From Desulfobulbaceae bacterium BRH_c16a (lineage in GTDB: Bacteria > Desulfobacterota > Desulfobulbia > Desulfobulbales > Desulfocapsaceae): a stretch of 64,000 nucleotides of DNA. Positions 63,488 to 64,000 of the stretch are shown here, one piece after another. Where the stretch lies: contig LADS01000009.1 in NCBI GenBank assembly GCA_000961725.1, forward strand, positions 1 through 64,000, written 5' to 3'. Position numbers and translations under genes: made by a program. Under the pieces are notes generated by a model. It was not told where the DNA came from. It worked only from the letters and a program-made list of their open reading frames with translations, and searched no databases. Within the stretch, counting starts at the first letter, position 1; every line of letters begins with the position of its first letter.

Positions 63488-64000
63488 CTAGCTGATCGCT
63501 GACTGCCGACCGCTGACAGCTTCTTTCTTCTTTTCAAGAAAAGCAAAATACTCCTCAACACCCGGCAACCTGCCGAGCAGTCCGCTGATCGCGGTCAGCT
63601 GCGTCGATGCCAGATAGACCTGCGCGCCATCGCCCAGTCGGTTGTCGAAATTGCGGGTGGACGTGGAGATGACCGTCGCCCCCGGATTGACCCGGGCCTG
63701 ATTGCCCATGCACAGGCTGCAGCCGGGGATTTCGACGCGGCAACCGATCTGGCCAAAGGCAGCGAGGCCGCCATCGGCCCGGAGGGCGTCCCGGTCCATC
63801 CGGGTCGAGGGGGCGAGCCACATCCGGCTCTTGGCGTAGCTTTCACCGGCCAGGAGACGGGCGGCAGTTTGCATATGGGCAAGATGGGTCATGCACGAAC
63901 CGATGAAAGCTTCGTCTATTCCTACCCCGGCAACGGCGCTGAGCGGTTTGACATCGTCGGGATCGTTCGGGCAGGCGAGAAGCGGTTCGGTGATTGCAGC
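63488..64000 (-). CDS. acnB: Aconitate hydratase B, C-terminal part (5' end outside window)
   Basis: The frame is open to the window edge and gives about 170 residues. It reads through CPNDPDDVKPLSAVAGVGID and EAFIGSCMTHLAHMQ; the GSCM cysteine and CSLCMGNQ supply the three [4Fe-4S] ligands of AcnB, and STSTRNFDNRLGDGAQVYLAS is a conserved AcnB stretch. It isomerises citrate to isocitrate, the step before icd. The last residues (AVSGRQSAIS) are encoded by repeat-like DNA, so the C-terminus looks replaced or extended. Confidence 0.93.
   Translation of the reverse strand, partial: AAITEPLLACPNDPDDVKPLSAVAGVGIDEAFIGSCMTHLAHMQTAARLLAGESYAKSRMWLAPSTRMDRDALRADGGLAAFGQIGCRVEIPGCSLCMGNQARVNPGATVISTSTRNFDNRLGDGAQVYLASTQLTAISGLLGRLPGVEEYFAFLEKKKEAVSGRQSAIS

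Overview
The window reads as bacterial chromosome from a moderately GC-rich, Gram-negative anaerobe, most likely a Desulfobacterota member (Desulfobulbales-like). Inferred evidence: two 2-oxoacid:ferredoxin oxidoreductase operons, a MetF fused to the C-terminal zinc domain typical of C1-pathway anaerobes, anaerobic GlpABC, a TusE/DsrC-family protein, aconitase B plus isocitrate dehydrogenase next to KorDABC, Kdo/LPS genes, and many Cache, HAMP, PilZ, FIST and HD-GYP signalling proteins. No dsrAB, rRNA or tRNA gene was seen, so the taxonomic call is inference.

Layout. 1-6.7 kb: the tail of an RGG-rich protein, a DksA/TraR-like regulator, metF, a TetR/hydrolase pair with an operator, and a large chemoreceptor. 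7-11 kb: a yehZYXW osmolyte ABC operon. 11-18.3 kb: kdsB-waaA, an AT-richer unknown gene, pepT, a kynA-kynU pair and murB. 18.5-22.5 kb: a Cache-HAMP protein with no output domain, a palindromic MITE-like element, and a two-gene MotA/MotB-like stator pair with a very long coiled coil. 22.7-31.7 kb: sdhAB without an anchor gene, a ferritin-like protein, a CNNM protein, hrpB overlapping a radical SAM gene, and a PNPOx-fold protein. 31.7-35 kb: the first ferredoxin oxidoreductase operon (beta-gamma fusion, alpha, ferredoxin, Cys-rich accessory). 35-43.6 kb: a degenerate cyclase/cNMP-binding fusion, thioesterases, glpABC, thiD and a membrane-anchored hydrolase. 43.7-49 kb: PilZ, a four-His haem membrane protein, YceI, a small zinc ribbon, tusE, cobO, an HD-GYP protein with a mutated receiver, and folA. 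49-59 kb: a zinc-ribbon membrane protein, NfeD, QmcA, a DMT transporter, a J-domain protein, FIST plus hybrid kinase, and TMEM43. 59-64 kb: acnB (partial), korDABC and icd, all on the minus strand.

Working together: acnB, icd, korDABC and sdhAB supply most of the oxidative TCA branch and yield reduced ferredoxin. GlpABC passes glycerol-3-phosphate electrons towards the membrane. MetF and CobO point to C1/corrinoid metabolism. Several signalling proteins have lost canonical catalytic or phospho-acceptor residues.

The most distinctive non-coding content is repetitive. One multi-hairpin repeat occurs twice in opposite orientation, with an extra hairpin inserted in one copy. There is a 181-bp MITE-like element with perfect 23-bp inverted ends, a 108-bp near-perfect inverted repeat, a CGCGAAG-type inverted repeat, and an AGCTTTAAGCTG-type repeat that appears to form the 3' end of acnB. 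I saw no CRISPR array, complete insertion sequence, prophage or recognised defence island.
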